Shown piece after piece: positions 22,757 to 32,115 of a DNA stretch of 64,000 bases. This DNA is from Ophiura sarsii (Eukaryota > Echinodermata > Ophiuroidea > Amphilepidida > Ophiuridae). The notes beneath the pieces are model-generated. The model was not told where the DNA came from, searched no databases, and saw only the letters and a list, made by a program, of their open reading frames with translations. Positions within the stretch are counted from its first letter, which is position 1. Each line of letters starts with the position of its first letter. The stretch lies in contig CM069458.1 in assembly GCA_035610835.1 (NCBI GenBank), positions 34,311,449 to 34,375,448 of the forward strand. The letters run 5' to 3'. The position numbers were made by a program, and so were the translations under genes.

Positions 22757-23363
22757 GGTAAAAGTTTACTTTATGTCCCAGATTCTGGACTGCACTGGTA
22801 TCGTCCAATACTGCAACACCCAGTATCGTTCGATACTGGTACAAAGTTAGTGTTTCAGTATCGGCCGATACTGGGACACTTAAAATTTTACAGTATCGGG
22901 CGATACTGGAACACAATTATTGTACCAGTAGTATCGTTCAATACTGGGACAAATCACTACTGCACAGAGAAAACGATTATGTAAAAAATACACAATCTGT
23001 GTAAAAATAGAACTCCATAATAGTTGTGTAAAGCTTTTGCATAGGAATTTACACAGATTGGGTATTTATTACATATGTTTTATGTAACTCTTACATAATT
23101 ATTATGGAGTTCTATATTTACCTAAAATTATGTAAACATTTTTCTCTGTGTGGTATAGTATGTGTACCAGTACCGCCCGATACTGAAACATAAAAACGTT
23201 CCAGTATCGCTCAGTACTGGAACTTAATTTGGTGTTCCAGTATCGGTCGATACTGGAACATTGAAATTGTACCAATATCGAGCGATACTGGCAAATTTCT
23301 TCTTGTGCCAGTATCGTGCGATACTGGTATACCAGTGTCTGGGACCTAAAGTACACTTTTTAC
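22757..23363 (+). mobile_element. Palindrome-array element, copy 2, with a nested MITE
   Basis: Left terminal GGTAAAAGTTTACTTTATGT and right terminal GGGACCTAAAGTACACTTTT. About ten palindromic units with the CCAGTATCG/CGATACTGG core. A second element (22963-23150) interrupts it after GGACAAATCACTACTG. The sister copies at 22301 and 31600 read through this point to TAGCATGTGTACCAG. Confidence 0.88.
22963..23150. mobile_element. MITE with CACAGAGAAAA ends, nested in array copy 2
   Basis: 188 bp with TIRs CACAGAGAAAA and TTTTTCTCTGTG, and internal inverted words (TAGAACTCCATAAT against ATTATGGAGTTCTA; TTACACAGATTGGGTA). Same family as 45471-45671. Non-coding. Confidence 0.82.
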
Positions 23364-24239
23364 AAGTTTTCAATTAAAAGTCCAATTTCGTTGTGATTAA
23401 TTAGAATGGGATAGGGTAGGATGTGGGAAAAATCAAGGTATAATATACTGCCAACCGGCGTCTGAAAGATTAGGAAAATCCCTCACCATGTTGTCGAATT
23501 CAGCACATTGACACGCAAGAATCGCTGAATTTCAACACAAAATTATTCCTTTTTGGAACATTGATACAGCAAATCGAGTCAAAATCTACCTTCTGGTTTA
23601 TATGACACCGCGTTACCATGGTTATGCCCTGGTAACACACTAACACGAGCTTTTCACACATACATGGATAAAAAGGCGTGATAAAGGAAGACGCCATCTA
23701 ACACTTGCTTAATTTGCCTTGCAGAAAAGTCACACTAAATCTTATCCTAAAGTTCAAGGATTCTTTCCAGAAAACATCTTTTATTTATACTAAGGTTTTT
23801 CAAAATAGCCGTAGTCTTATAGTCAAAGAAAATGTACAAATCCCTTTATCTCACGTTCAGTGACTATCCATAAAGCCATTTGATATGTAAAATTAAAAGA
23901 GATCTTGCTGTTTATTCTAGAATTAAGTGTCGTATCCGAAGTTTATAATATTCGTAATTGGATTTAGCAGCCCGGGATAACAAGTAACAAATATAAGAAA
24001 CGATTTCTTAAGTTTAATAAGAATTAAGAACAGTACAGAGAAAATTACAATGTATGCCAGTTATGTAATACACTGTAGGTATTTGTTCTGCAAAATGCAC
24101 TACCACTATACCTCAAGGTACACCTTTGTTCGACACAAGAGTAAACTTATCCAATTATTAGTTTGCTAGGTGTGTGTAACTATTTTCGTGTTATCACTAC
24201 ATACTACGCAGTTTCACTTAGATATTCAGTCGCGAAATA
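23364..24239. repeat. Segment duplicated in inverted form at 29370-29900
   Basis: 23480-23720 (GAATTCAGC..TTGACACGCAAGAATC, CCTTCTGGTTTA, AAGACGCCATCTAACACTTG) and 23860-24010 (TGTCGTATCCGAAGTTTATA) are matched in reverse complement at 29640-29900 and 29390-29580. No coding evidence. Confidence 0.75.
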
Positions 24240-25215
24240 CAAAGCCAGAGTCACAAATTCAACGCTCCATGTGTTTATCTATATATAATGTAAAATATTT
24301 AAGTACCAGAATTAGATTTTACTGCTGACCGAGTTTCACAGCCGATATATCGCCCTATATCCATATAATTGAATTTACCATGGAAACATTATTGGTAGAA
24401 TTTCGAACATTTACCTATTATTTTTGAAGATCCGGTTATTTGATTCCTAATAATTGCTGACCGAGTTTCACAGCCCGTATCCGGACAACATAATTGGATA
24501 TAGAAACATATTAATTTGATAGAATCTCGTACCTCAACTTTCTATCTCAATATTGTATCTGAGCAAAATCTATGCAGAATATTTTACACATCGGTATTAG
24601 ATTTTAATATTGATAACTACTGACCGAGTTTACAGCTGTTACATCGCCATATCATCAGATAATTGGATATAACATAGACACATTATTTGGTAGAATTTAA
24701 AACATCTACATCAACAATTTAGCATAACAAGATTTGAAAAGACTTGTCTGGAGACCTAGATTGATCATGTTTATTTGGGTCAGACCTTTTTATTAAAGCT
24801 TATGTCGAATGCCAATGGCAAGGGGTGACGTAGTTCTGTCATATAACGAGCGTTGTTGTGATCTCCTGCATCTGCCATTTTGGAATGATATTGATATAGC
24901 CCGGATGCAATAATAGTCAAACTTGGAGACGTTTCAATATGCGAGTACCATATGGCAATATCTGCTATATCCGATAGTCTATATATACAATGTATATGCT
25001 ATATGGTACACCTTTGGCACTCTACATGTTAACAAATGACACCTCAATGCAGCCACAATCCACTTGTTATCAATATGTTTTAAACATATAAAGCTATCTT
25101 AACCAACGGCCCTGGATGCTAAAGAATACTACCCTACTATGTAGGTGTTGGTAGCACGCGATTCCCAGTCTATCGGTTAGTGCGCTCAGGCGGGCTATCA
25201 TATGCGGAGGAGAAT
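24240..25215 (+). repeat. Satellite copies plus segment duplicated at 29890-30955
   Basis: 24240-24720 belongs to the ACCGAGTTT..ACAGC satellite. From TTTTTGAAGATCCGGTTATT (about 24420) the sequence runs parallel to 29890-30955 through GACTTGTCTGGAGACCTAGA, GGTGACGTAGTTCTGT and CGGGCTATCATATGCGGAGG. This copy has the empty site (TCTATATATACAATGTATAT) where the other carries the ribozyme palindrome. Confidence 0.85.
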
Positions 25216-25225
25216 CGTCAGAATT

Positions 25226-25540
25226 TCCAAAATCGCTCGATACTGGTAAAATGTCATTGTTCCATTATCGGCCGATACCAAATTGTGTTCCAGTATCAAG
25301 CAATACTGACGACACAATTTGTTGTTCCAGTATCGGGAGATACTGGTACACTGCTTCCAGTAGTGATTTGTCCCAGTATTGGACGTTACTTGTACATATA
25401 TGTGTTCCAGTATTGAACGATACTGGAACATTATTTATATGTGTCCCAGTATCGACCGATGTTGGAACACTAACGTTGTACCAGTATCGAGCGATAACAT
25501 GTTCCAGTATCGGACGATATATGGGATCTAAAGTACATGT
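25226..25540. mobile_element. Palindrome-array element, copy 3 (left end missing)
   Basis: About nine CCAGTATCG/CGATACTGG units; the right end reads GGGATCTAAAGTACATGTGA. The left TIR is absent: the array begins directly after AATTTCCAAAATCGCTCG. It lies at the end of the 24420-25215 duplicated segment, whose second copy has different sequence at this position. Confidence 0.8.
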
Positions 25541-27192
25541 GAGTAATATCTCGAGGTAAAGGGCTCTTAAGCGATCTTTACAACAAGTACAATGCTAGTC
25601 AATGATTTTTACTGGGTTTGGCTTCTTTAATCTGCTTATAGTCTTCGCCGTATACTTTTTTCCTTTTCCTTGTCACTCTACGATCGAACACCACTCTCGA
25701 CGCTGTATAGTATGTACCGATAGAGAGCTCACTCACTGTGAGCGCTCCCCATCCTCTGATCTCATCCCGGAAAAAAGGTCTACTTACTTTGGATTTGACC
25801 TGTTGACCTCCGTATACTGTTACACTAGCGCTCATCCCAAGACCGGGATGAATGCGTAATGAGAAAAATTGTTCATGTGAGGTTTTGCGAGGGACCAAAA
25901 TTGATCAACGGCAGACACGTAAATACGAAGTATATAAATATTTATATACTGTCTTCCTCGCAGTTTGAGATAATTCAAAATGGTGATTTTCCGGCACTTG
26001 ACAGCCACCGTTTATAGCTTAAAGGGTAAGCCTTGACATTGGTCCTGGCCCAAAATATTTTCTTCAGAGATATAGCTACATTTCCGCATATGTGACGACT
26101 TCCCTACTATTTCCTATCTTTCAATATCGGGTAGTAAAAAGCCTTTATGAAGGGACGGAAAATGTGATCGTTTTTAACGATAAACTATAAACTCTTACGC
26201 AGCTACAGAAATATTACCTTCACATGTTTCTAGGCCGTCAAATTCAACATTAGCGCGCTATGAAGGGCTGTAATAAGTATCGTGATTTGAATTATGCATC
26301 AAAAGCATCGTCCCTAGTATGCTTAAAGCGCAGTTCTGTGTTTTGGGCGTTTCTCGGATGGGGGCGGTTTTTGGCATGGCGAACTATCAGATGGTGTTGT
26401 TCGATTGTGTGACGGTGAAACTACACACTGTATACAAAGTAGACTAACCTGTTTATAGCCCATATTAAATCTATCGGAATAGAATGTTTCAAGGGTGCAC
26501 TATAACTGTGGCTGCAAATAAACAGATTGATAGTAAAAATTGGACCGGTTGAGGCATTAGCATGATTAGCATTTACATCCACCGGCGGTTGTTCAATGTT
26601 GCATGCGTGAATATTCATAAACCTGTACAAACATTTGACCTGAATGATCCGCGCTGAACCGGACGGAACCGACGGGCAATCGCAGGTCGAGTTTTGACAT
26701 CGTCCCTAATCATTCGCACAACGTTTAATCTACGATGTATGTGCTTTGAAGCAACCAGTTACAATATTCTCTCGATATTCGGTACTCTTTATGAAGCCTT
26801 TACACTCCAACGTGTTTACAAGCATTTTCTTCTACATAATATTAACCCACATCGCTTCGGGGTGATATAGCTAAAACAGCCGATCAAAATGAGGTTTTAA
26901 AATGAGAATTATTCATATGTCCGTCTATAACTTTTTTTCTTCGGTCAAATTGTTTGAAATTCATTTGCCTTGCTGGTTAGGAACATTTTTTACCCCTTAG
27001 TGCCATATAGCTGATACGAAATATCCGATATTTTGTGTATTTTCGAACACAGGTTGAATCGACTAGTCATACATTTTACGTTGTGGAGTTTGGCACATCC
27101 TGCAACTGGTACGTCGTGAATACGGCAGTGGCAATGATCGAATACTATTATTCGTGCACGTTGAATGACAGAAGCAATACAAATTTAACATT
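25541..27192. other. Intergenic, 3' flank of the first receptor
   Basis: No gene supported. 26915-27192 is the part of the receptor inverted duplication lying beyond its stop codon. At 26873-26910 ATAGCTAAAACAGCCGATCA recurs in the same orientation at 36618-36655, a small exception to the overall inversion. Short frames at 25599-25898 overlap on both strands and lack support. Confidence 0.5.
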
Positions 27193-28401
27193 TCACAGTT
27201 TACATTCAACTTGACCAAATGCCCGACTGGTTTCAACCGTTTGAATTAACATTTCATCCGATCGTCTTCTAGTAGAACCGGTACCGCTCTTTTTGTTCAC
27301 TTTAGTACAAGGAAACGAGTTTAACAAAGCTTTTCTATATCTGGAGTTTGCCGCATTGTAAATGTATGGGTTAATAGCTGCGTTAACATACAGAAGAAGT
27401 CGCCCGATCCAAATAGCTATGATATACGAGCTATACAGTACATCATCCGGGTCTTCTTTCATATGTTCAATTCCTAAAATGTTTTGAAATACTTGTGCTA
27501 AACGTCCTATCTGGTAAGGCGCTTGACAAACAAAGAATACGATACCTGTTGCCATAAGCATTCGGGTAACTTGGTTACGCATGCGTGCACGTACCGTAGT
27601 AGAACCACAGTAACTTAGCGCGGGACTGCTACGCAATTTCATTTCCTGAATGATTTTACCGTAAAATACTGAATTAGCTACCAGGGTAAAGAAAAATGGT
27701 ATAGTCTGCACAAAATTAACGTAAACCATGGAGCCAATGTTTGTCTCGTTGAAATTAACGGTATTGAATCCGATATAGCTACAATTGCCAATCTTGCTGG
27801 GAAGGTGTGAGTGAGTCCAGTTGTCTGATATCTCCGGCCACACTATGCACGTGAACGTTGCAGGTACAAACCCCGGTAATATCGTTGCTGTCAACGCCGT
27901 AGCAGTGATCCACGACGCAGCTACTAGCCTCGCCGTGTGCTTCTTTCTCCAGATAACAATGTGTTCAAAGGGTTTGCAGATTGCGTAGAAGCGTTCTAAT
28001 GATACCGCGGTGACCAGCATGAGAGATGCGAAATATGGCAAGAACAGGCCCGTGTATATGATCCCACATCCCCAGGTCCCCAGCAGATCTCCGTAACTTG
28101 GGACCCCGATAGACAGATATCGGTACAACTTCTCACCCACAGCCATTGATAAGAAACAAGTATCGGCTAATGCGAGATTTACCAGATAGAAATTGGTAAC
28201 TGTTCTCATATCTTTAACCCTTGATACGGTGAAAAGAAAGGCTGCATTACCTATCAGACTCACGCATAAGATACAAGGCATTACTATAGTAATTAATATA
28301 CGCTCCATAGGAGTATATAAGTATCGATTAGCAATCGATATATTGTGAACTAGATCAAGGAAGAAGTCTGCCTTACAGTCCGAATCTGGACTGTGATCCA
28401 T
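27193..28401 (-). CDS. Rhodopsin-class G-protein-coupled receptor, probably for a neuropeptide (intact)
   Basis: A single-exon, 402-residue seven-transmembrane receptor that would signal from the plasma membrane through a G protein. Class A landmarks are all in order: GN at 51-52 (TM1), LALAD ending at D80 (TM2), the TM3 cysteine C112 with an ERF triplet at 136-138 in place of DRY, W164 (TM4), C185 in loop 2 to pair with C112, P235 (TM5), CQAP at 292-295 where most class A receptors have CWxP (TM6), and NPYIY at 344-348 (TM7). N20 and loop-2 sites N194, N207 and N218 fit N-glycosylation. The start is the only in-frame ATG before the N-terminal tail and is conserved in the duplicate. The C-tail is basic and Ser/Thr-rich. 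By overall pattern it resembles TRH/neuromedin-U-type peptide receptors; the ligand is unknown. Its 5' flank is shared with the inverted copy at 34416. Confidence 0.93.
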   Translation of the reverse strand: MDHSPDSDCKADFFLDLVHNISIANRYLYTPMERILITIVMPCILCVSLIGNAAFLFTVSRVKDMRTVTNFYLVNLALADTCFLSMAVGEKLYRYLSIGVPSYGDLLGTWGCGIIYTGLFLPYFASLMLVTAVSLERFYAICKPFEHIVIWRKKHTARLVAASWITATALTATILPGFVPATFTCIVWPEISDNWTHSHLPSKIGNCSYIGFNTVNFNETNIGSMVYVNFVQTIPFFFTLVANSVFYGKIIQEMKLRSSPALSYCGSTTVRARMRNQVTRMLMATGIVFFVCQAPYQIGRLAQVFQNILGIEHMKEDPDDVLYSSYIIAIWIGRLLLYVNAAINPYIYNAANSRYRKALLNSFPCTKVNKKSGTGSTRRRSDEMLIQTVETSRAFGQVECKL

Positions 28402-29369
28402 CGGACACTATAAGAATAGTTTAATATGTTTAATTCTAAAGCTTATTTGTGTCACTAAATGAGATCCCAAAATACATTCGACGATCCCGTGCTTTTGATA
28501 ATTTCTAGAGGTATGAAGACATTAGAGCGATTAGTAGTGGCAAACTGTAGCCAAAGTCATTGTAAAGTCCCTTGAACCTCGTTAGGGCTCAAGGTACTGA
28601 CGAATTCACTTTACCAATACACTAATTTGATAAATTATATGTATATAGCTGTTATATATCAATATATTTCACGAAAGCGCTTTTCAGATCACCTTGATTG
28701 CACTCTTGTACTCAGTCGCAAATTGATCGTGCATTGTGCCTCCTTGATTCGCAGAAAAAAGAAGAAGAAATATCTACGGAATTAACGAGTCTCCAAAACT
28801 AGTAGACGATGACGAAGAGCTTCCTACAAACGGAGAAATACGAACATGTTAATTATAGTCGTGAAAACTATACGTCGGTCTCTGTAACATATCAAATATA
28901 TCTTTGTAGTACTCATACTCTCTGTAAAGATGAAATGGTGGTTTGGTTGCTTCAGTGCGAAAAATGGAGTAAAGCCGACGTTATTAACTCTTAAACTGAC
29001 AAAACAGCACTTTATTGTTCAAACAATGTACTAACATAATGTTTACCTATGTGAAAGCAATTACTGATACTACATATGTAGCCAAGCGATAAGATTTTAG
29101 CATGATCACGATTAGGAAACTCAAAGTCCATCACGAATTGTCTACTGACACATTTTCGAGGTTCTCGTATGATAAATGGTCTAATTTCAAACTTTTGTAA
29201 TGTAATTTTCACCACCAATAGTATTTGGAGTTGCGTGAGCATAGAATTCCAATTACTAAAATACTATATTCCATTATTAAAAGTTATTATAACAGTTTGA
29301 CTGCACTGCAAAACCAGTGCGTATGGCTCATAAATAATTACGTGACTGTTTGTTATTTTTTTCTATACA
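28402..29369. other. 5' flank of the first receptor, shared with the second
   Basis: 28402-29242 is the inverted match of 33555-34415 (GTAAACATTATGTTAGTAT, AACAAGAAAGTGCTGTTTTG in the other copy). It presumably contains the promoter. I see no convincing TATA box or splice sites, and no other gene. Confidence 0.6.
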
Positions 29370-29900
29370 GTTCTTCATTCTCATGTAACTTAAGAAACAG
29401 TTACTTAATATTTATTACTTGTTATCCAAGGCTGCTAAATCCAATAACGAATATTATAAACTTCGGATACGAAGCTTATTTCTAGAAGAAACAGCAATAT
29501 TTCTTTTAATTTCACATACCAAATGGCTTTAGGGATTGTCACTGAACGTCATATAAATGGTTTGTACATTTTCTTTGACTTTATAATAGGGCTACATGAG
29601 GAAGAAGAAGAAAGAAAAAAATTGGAAAGATACCTTGAACTTAAGGATAAGATTTAGTGCGACATTTCCTGTAAGGCAAATTAAGCAAGTGTTAGATGGC
29701 GTCTCCTCTATCGCGCCTTGTTTTCTATTTATGTGTGAAAAGCTCGTACGTGTTTAAGTGTGTTACCAGGTCGTAACGCGGTGTAATTTAAACCAGAAGG
29801 TAGATATTGAATCGATATGCTGTATTAATGTGCCAAAAAGGAATATTTATGTGTTGAAATTCAGTGATTCTTGCGTGTCTATGTGCTGAATCATTTTTGA
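29370..29900 (-). repeat. Inverted copy of 23480-24020
   Basis: AAACTTCGGATACGAAGCTT, CAAGTGTTAGATGGCGTCTC and GATTCTTGCGTGTCTATGTG mirror the words listed for 23364-24239. An A/G-rich run (GAGGAAGAAGAAGAAAGAAA) at about 29600 has no counterpart there. Confidence 0.75.
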
Positions 29901-30593
29901 AGATCCGGTTATTTGATTCCTAATAATTGCTGACCGAGTTTCACAGCCCGTATCCGGACCACATAATTGGATGTAGAAACATATTTGATAGAATCTCGTA
30001 CCTCAACTTTTTATCTCAATATTCTATCTGAGTAAAATCCATGCAGAATATTTTACACATCGGTATTAGATTTTAATATTGATAACTACTGACCGAGTTT
30101 ACAGCTGTTACATCGCCATATCATTCGCAAACGTACCAGATAATTGAATATAACGTTAACACATTATTTGGTAGAATTTCAAACTTCTACATTAACAATT
30201 TAGCTTAACAAGATTTGAAAAGACTTGTCTGGAGACCTAGATTTATCATGTTTATTTGGGTCAGACCTTTTATTAAAGTGTATGTCGAATGCCAATGGCA
30301 AAGGGTGACGTAGTTCTGTTATATAACCAGCGTTGTTATGATCTCCTGCAGCTGCCATTTTGGAATGATATTGATATAGCCCGGATGCAATAATAGTCAA
30401 ACTTGGAGACGTTTCAATATGCGAGTACCAGATGGCAATATCTGCTATATCCGATAGTCTATAATATATTATACATATATATATATATATATACTTGTAG
30501 ATAAGACTCTATTTGAGTCTGACTATCTTCATGCAATAAAAGAGTGCTCAATGCTATGCAGCAGAGCGTGAATAAATTAAAGTCAAATGGATG

Positions 30594-30637
30594 AGTTACT
30601 ACTCAGAGTTTCATGCTACTGCATTCATCAGGTAACC
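30594..30637 (-). ncRNA. Type I hammerhead ribozyme, minus strand (full stem I)
   Basis: Read on the minus strand: GGTTAC (30637-30632), core CTGATGA (30631-30625), stem II ATGC/GCAT closing an AGTA loop (30624-30613), GAAA (30612-30609), a two-pair stem III (A-U, C-G) over a 5-base loop, then GTA with predicted cleavage after position 30600. GTAACT (30599-30594) pairs with GGTTAC, giving five Watson-Crick pairs plus one G-U. All core nucleotides required for hammerhead catalysis are present. Minimal stem III is typical of retroelement-borne type I hammerheads. Confidence 0.82.
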
Positions 30638-30674
30638 TGATGAATGCAGTAGCATGAAACTCTGAGTAGTAACT
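30631..30674 (+). ncRNA. Type I hammerhead ribozyme, plus strand (one stem I mismatch)
   Basis: Mirror of the minus-strand motif: CTGATGA at 30637-30643, stem II ATGC/GCAT at 30644-30655, GAAA at 30656-30659, stem III A30659-T30667 and C30660-G30666, cleavage predicted after A30668. Stem I pairs GTAACT (30669-30674) with GGTAAC (30631-30636) but has an A-A mismatch at the third pair, caused by the asymmetric central base of the palindrome. Confidence 0.75.
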
Positions 30675-30959
30675 CATCCATTTGACTTTAATTTAATTTA
30701 TATATATATATATGTATATACAATGTATATGCTATATGGTACTAACCTTTGGCACTCTGCATGTTACAAATTACACCTCAATGCAGCCACAATCCACTTG
30801 TTTTCAAAGTGTTTTAACCAGATAAAGCTATCTTAACCAACGGCCCTGAATGCTAAAGAATACTACCCTACTAGGTGCTGGTAGCACGCGCTCCCCAGTC
30901 TATCGTCTGGTGCGCCCAGTCGGGCTATCATATGCGGAGGAGAATCGTAAGAGTTTTCC

Positions 30960-31170
30960 AGACTGACTCATTGGCTTAATAGAGGCGGTACTGCCTTGCA
31001 GACGACACGGGTTTGATTCCGGGAGCCGGCTTCAGTCGCCGGTTTTCCGCCCAAATTTGACCCGTTTTTCTCCCCTGATAGTTTTATTCACAAATTAACG
31101 CCTCTATCGAGAGGTTAAGGATAAGCGATTTAAACCATAGACCCTATGTGTTCAAACCTATTTTTCAATG
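30960..31170 (+). mobile_element. tRNA-like sequence, probable SINE head
   Basis: A-box-like TGGCTTAATAGAGG near 30972 and B-box-like GGTTTGATTCC at 31010-31020, spaced as in a tRNA gene. The cloverleaf arms do not pair convincingly and the downstream part is a GCCGGCTTCAGTCGCCGGTT hairpin, so it is tRNA-derived rather than a tRNA gene. The 3' border is not clear. Confidence 0.45.
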
Positions 31171-31211
31171 CTTCAAGTAGGCCTACGTATCTATTAACTT
31201 GAACTCATGTG

Positions 31212-31492
31212 GGGGAAAAGTGTACTTTAGGTCCCGGATACTGGTATAACGATACCGGCACATGACATTTGCCAGTATCGCTCGGTCGTGCGATACGGGA
31301 ACGTTTTTATGTTCTAGTATCGGGCGATATTGGTACACGTGCTTCCAGTAGTGATTTGTGGCAATATTGAACTATATACTGGTACATAATTGTGTCCCAG
31401 TATCGACCGATACTAGAACACTAACTTTGTACCACCAGTATCGAACGATACTAGTACAGTCCAGAATCTGGTTCCTAAAGTACACTTTTTCC
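31212..31492 (-). mobile_element. Palindrome-array element, copy 4 (complete, inverted)
   Basis: Ends GAAAAGTGTACTTTAGGTCC and CCTAAAGTACACTTTTTCC. The right-hand order (ACTAGTACAGTCCAGAATCT) is the inverse of the left end of copy 2 (AGATTCTGGACTGCACTGG), so this copy lies in the opposite orientation. About six palindromic units. Confidence 0.85.
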
Positions 31493-31813
31493 ACTGCTAC
31501 AAAGTCAGTGTTCTAGTACCGGGCGATACTGGCACACATAAAATGTTCCAGTATCGACCGATACTGGAACACAATTATGTACCAGTATCGTGCAATACTG
31601 GGACAAATCCCTACTGTTAGCATGTGTACCAGTATAATAGCCCGATAATGGTGTAACATAACAACGTTCCAGTATCGCCCGATACTGGAACACAATTGGG
31701 TGTTCCAGTATCGACCAATACTGGGACAGTTAAATCGTACGAGTATCAAGCGATACTGGCAGTTGTCATGTTCCAGTATTGAACGATCTGAGACCTAAAG
31801 TACATTTTTTCCC
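31493..31813 (+). mobile_element. Palindrome-array element, copy 5 (left end missing), abutting copy 4
   Basis: Starts inside the array (TACAAAGTCAGTGTTCTAGT) immediately after the terminus of copy 4 and ends GAGACCTAAAGTACATTTTT. Unit and spacer order follow copy 2, including CACAATTATGTACCAG and GGGACAAATCCCTACTG. There is no nested MITE, so it shows the empty site for that insertion. Confidence 0.85.
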
Positions 31814-31944
31814 TGAAAAGTATTAATGGCCGGCTGCAATTTGTCACAATTCTAATCTCGCACACTGCAAAGAATTCCTAGCTACACACACCACTTGTCT
31901 CCTAGATTTTACTCCATCATTATGTACTGGAATATTTTGTGATT

Positions 31945-32115
31945 AAGGATTACTTAACACTTTCCACGCGGCAGGCGTCTGTAGACGTCATTCCAAATGT
32001 CACCAAAATGTTTCCAAAATGTCAACATTATTGAATGTCATTACCAAATTTGGAATCACCATAAGAAATGCATTGAAATAAGTATAAACATGCCTAGTAT
32101 TTTGTTTAGTAATCC
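31945..32115 (+). repeat. Dispersed repeat, inverted partner of 5415-5595
   Basis: TTAACACTTTCCACGCGGCA through AAACATGCCTAGTATTTTG. Contains the small palindrome ACGTCTGTAGACGT-like at about 31975. Type unknown. Confidence 0.6.

Larger units (their letters stand above)
30463..30722. mobile_element. TA-flanked foldback insertion carrying opposed hammerhead ribozymes (Penelope-type end fragment?)
   Basis: The paralogue at 24980 reads TCTATATATACAATGTATAT with no insert. Here TA-repeat tracts at about 30463-30495 and 30696-30722 enclose 200 bp of new sequence ending in the palindrome 30573-30695 (61-bp arms, one-base spacer at 30634). A small hairpin AGACTC/GAGTCT lies at about 30504-30520. 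Short retroelement-derived ends with type I hammerheads are a hallmark of Penelope-like elements. Assignment to that group is inference, since no RT or GIY-YIG coding sequence is here. Confidence 0.7.
29890..30955 (+). repeat. Direct copy of 24420-25215 with a 250-bp foldback insertion
   Basis: Starts TTTTTGAAGATCCGGTTATT and includes the satellite words up to about 30180. It then continues through AGACTTGTCTGGAGACCTAG to CATATGCGGAGGAGAATCGT. The insertion between about 30463 and 30722 is absent from the other copy. Confidence 0.85.

Noticed and set aside
22163..23363. CRISPR array (regular palindromic repeats with spacers)
   Set aside because: Eukaryotic context, no cas genes, spacers of uneven length that are shared between copies, and transposon-like inverted termini.
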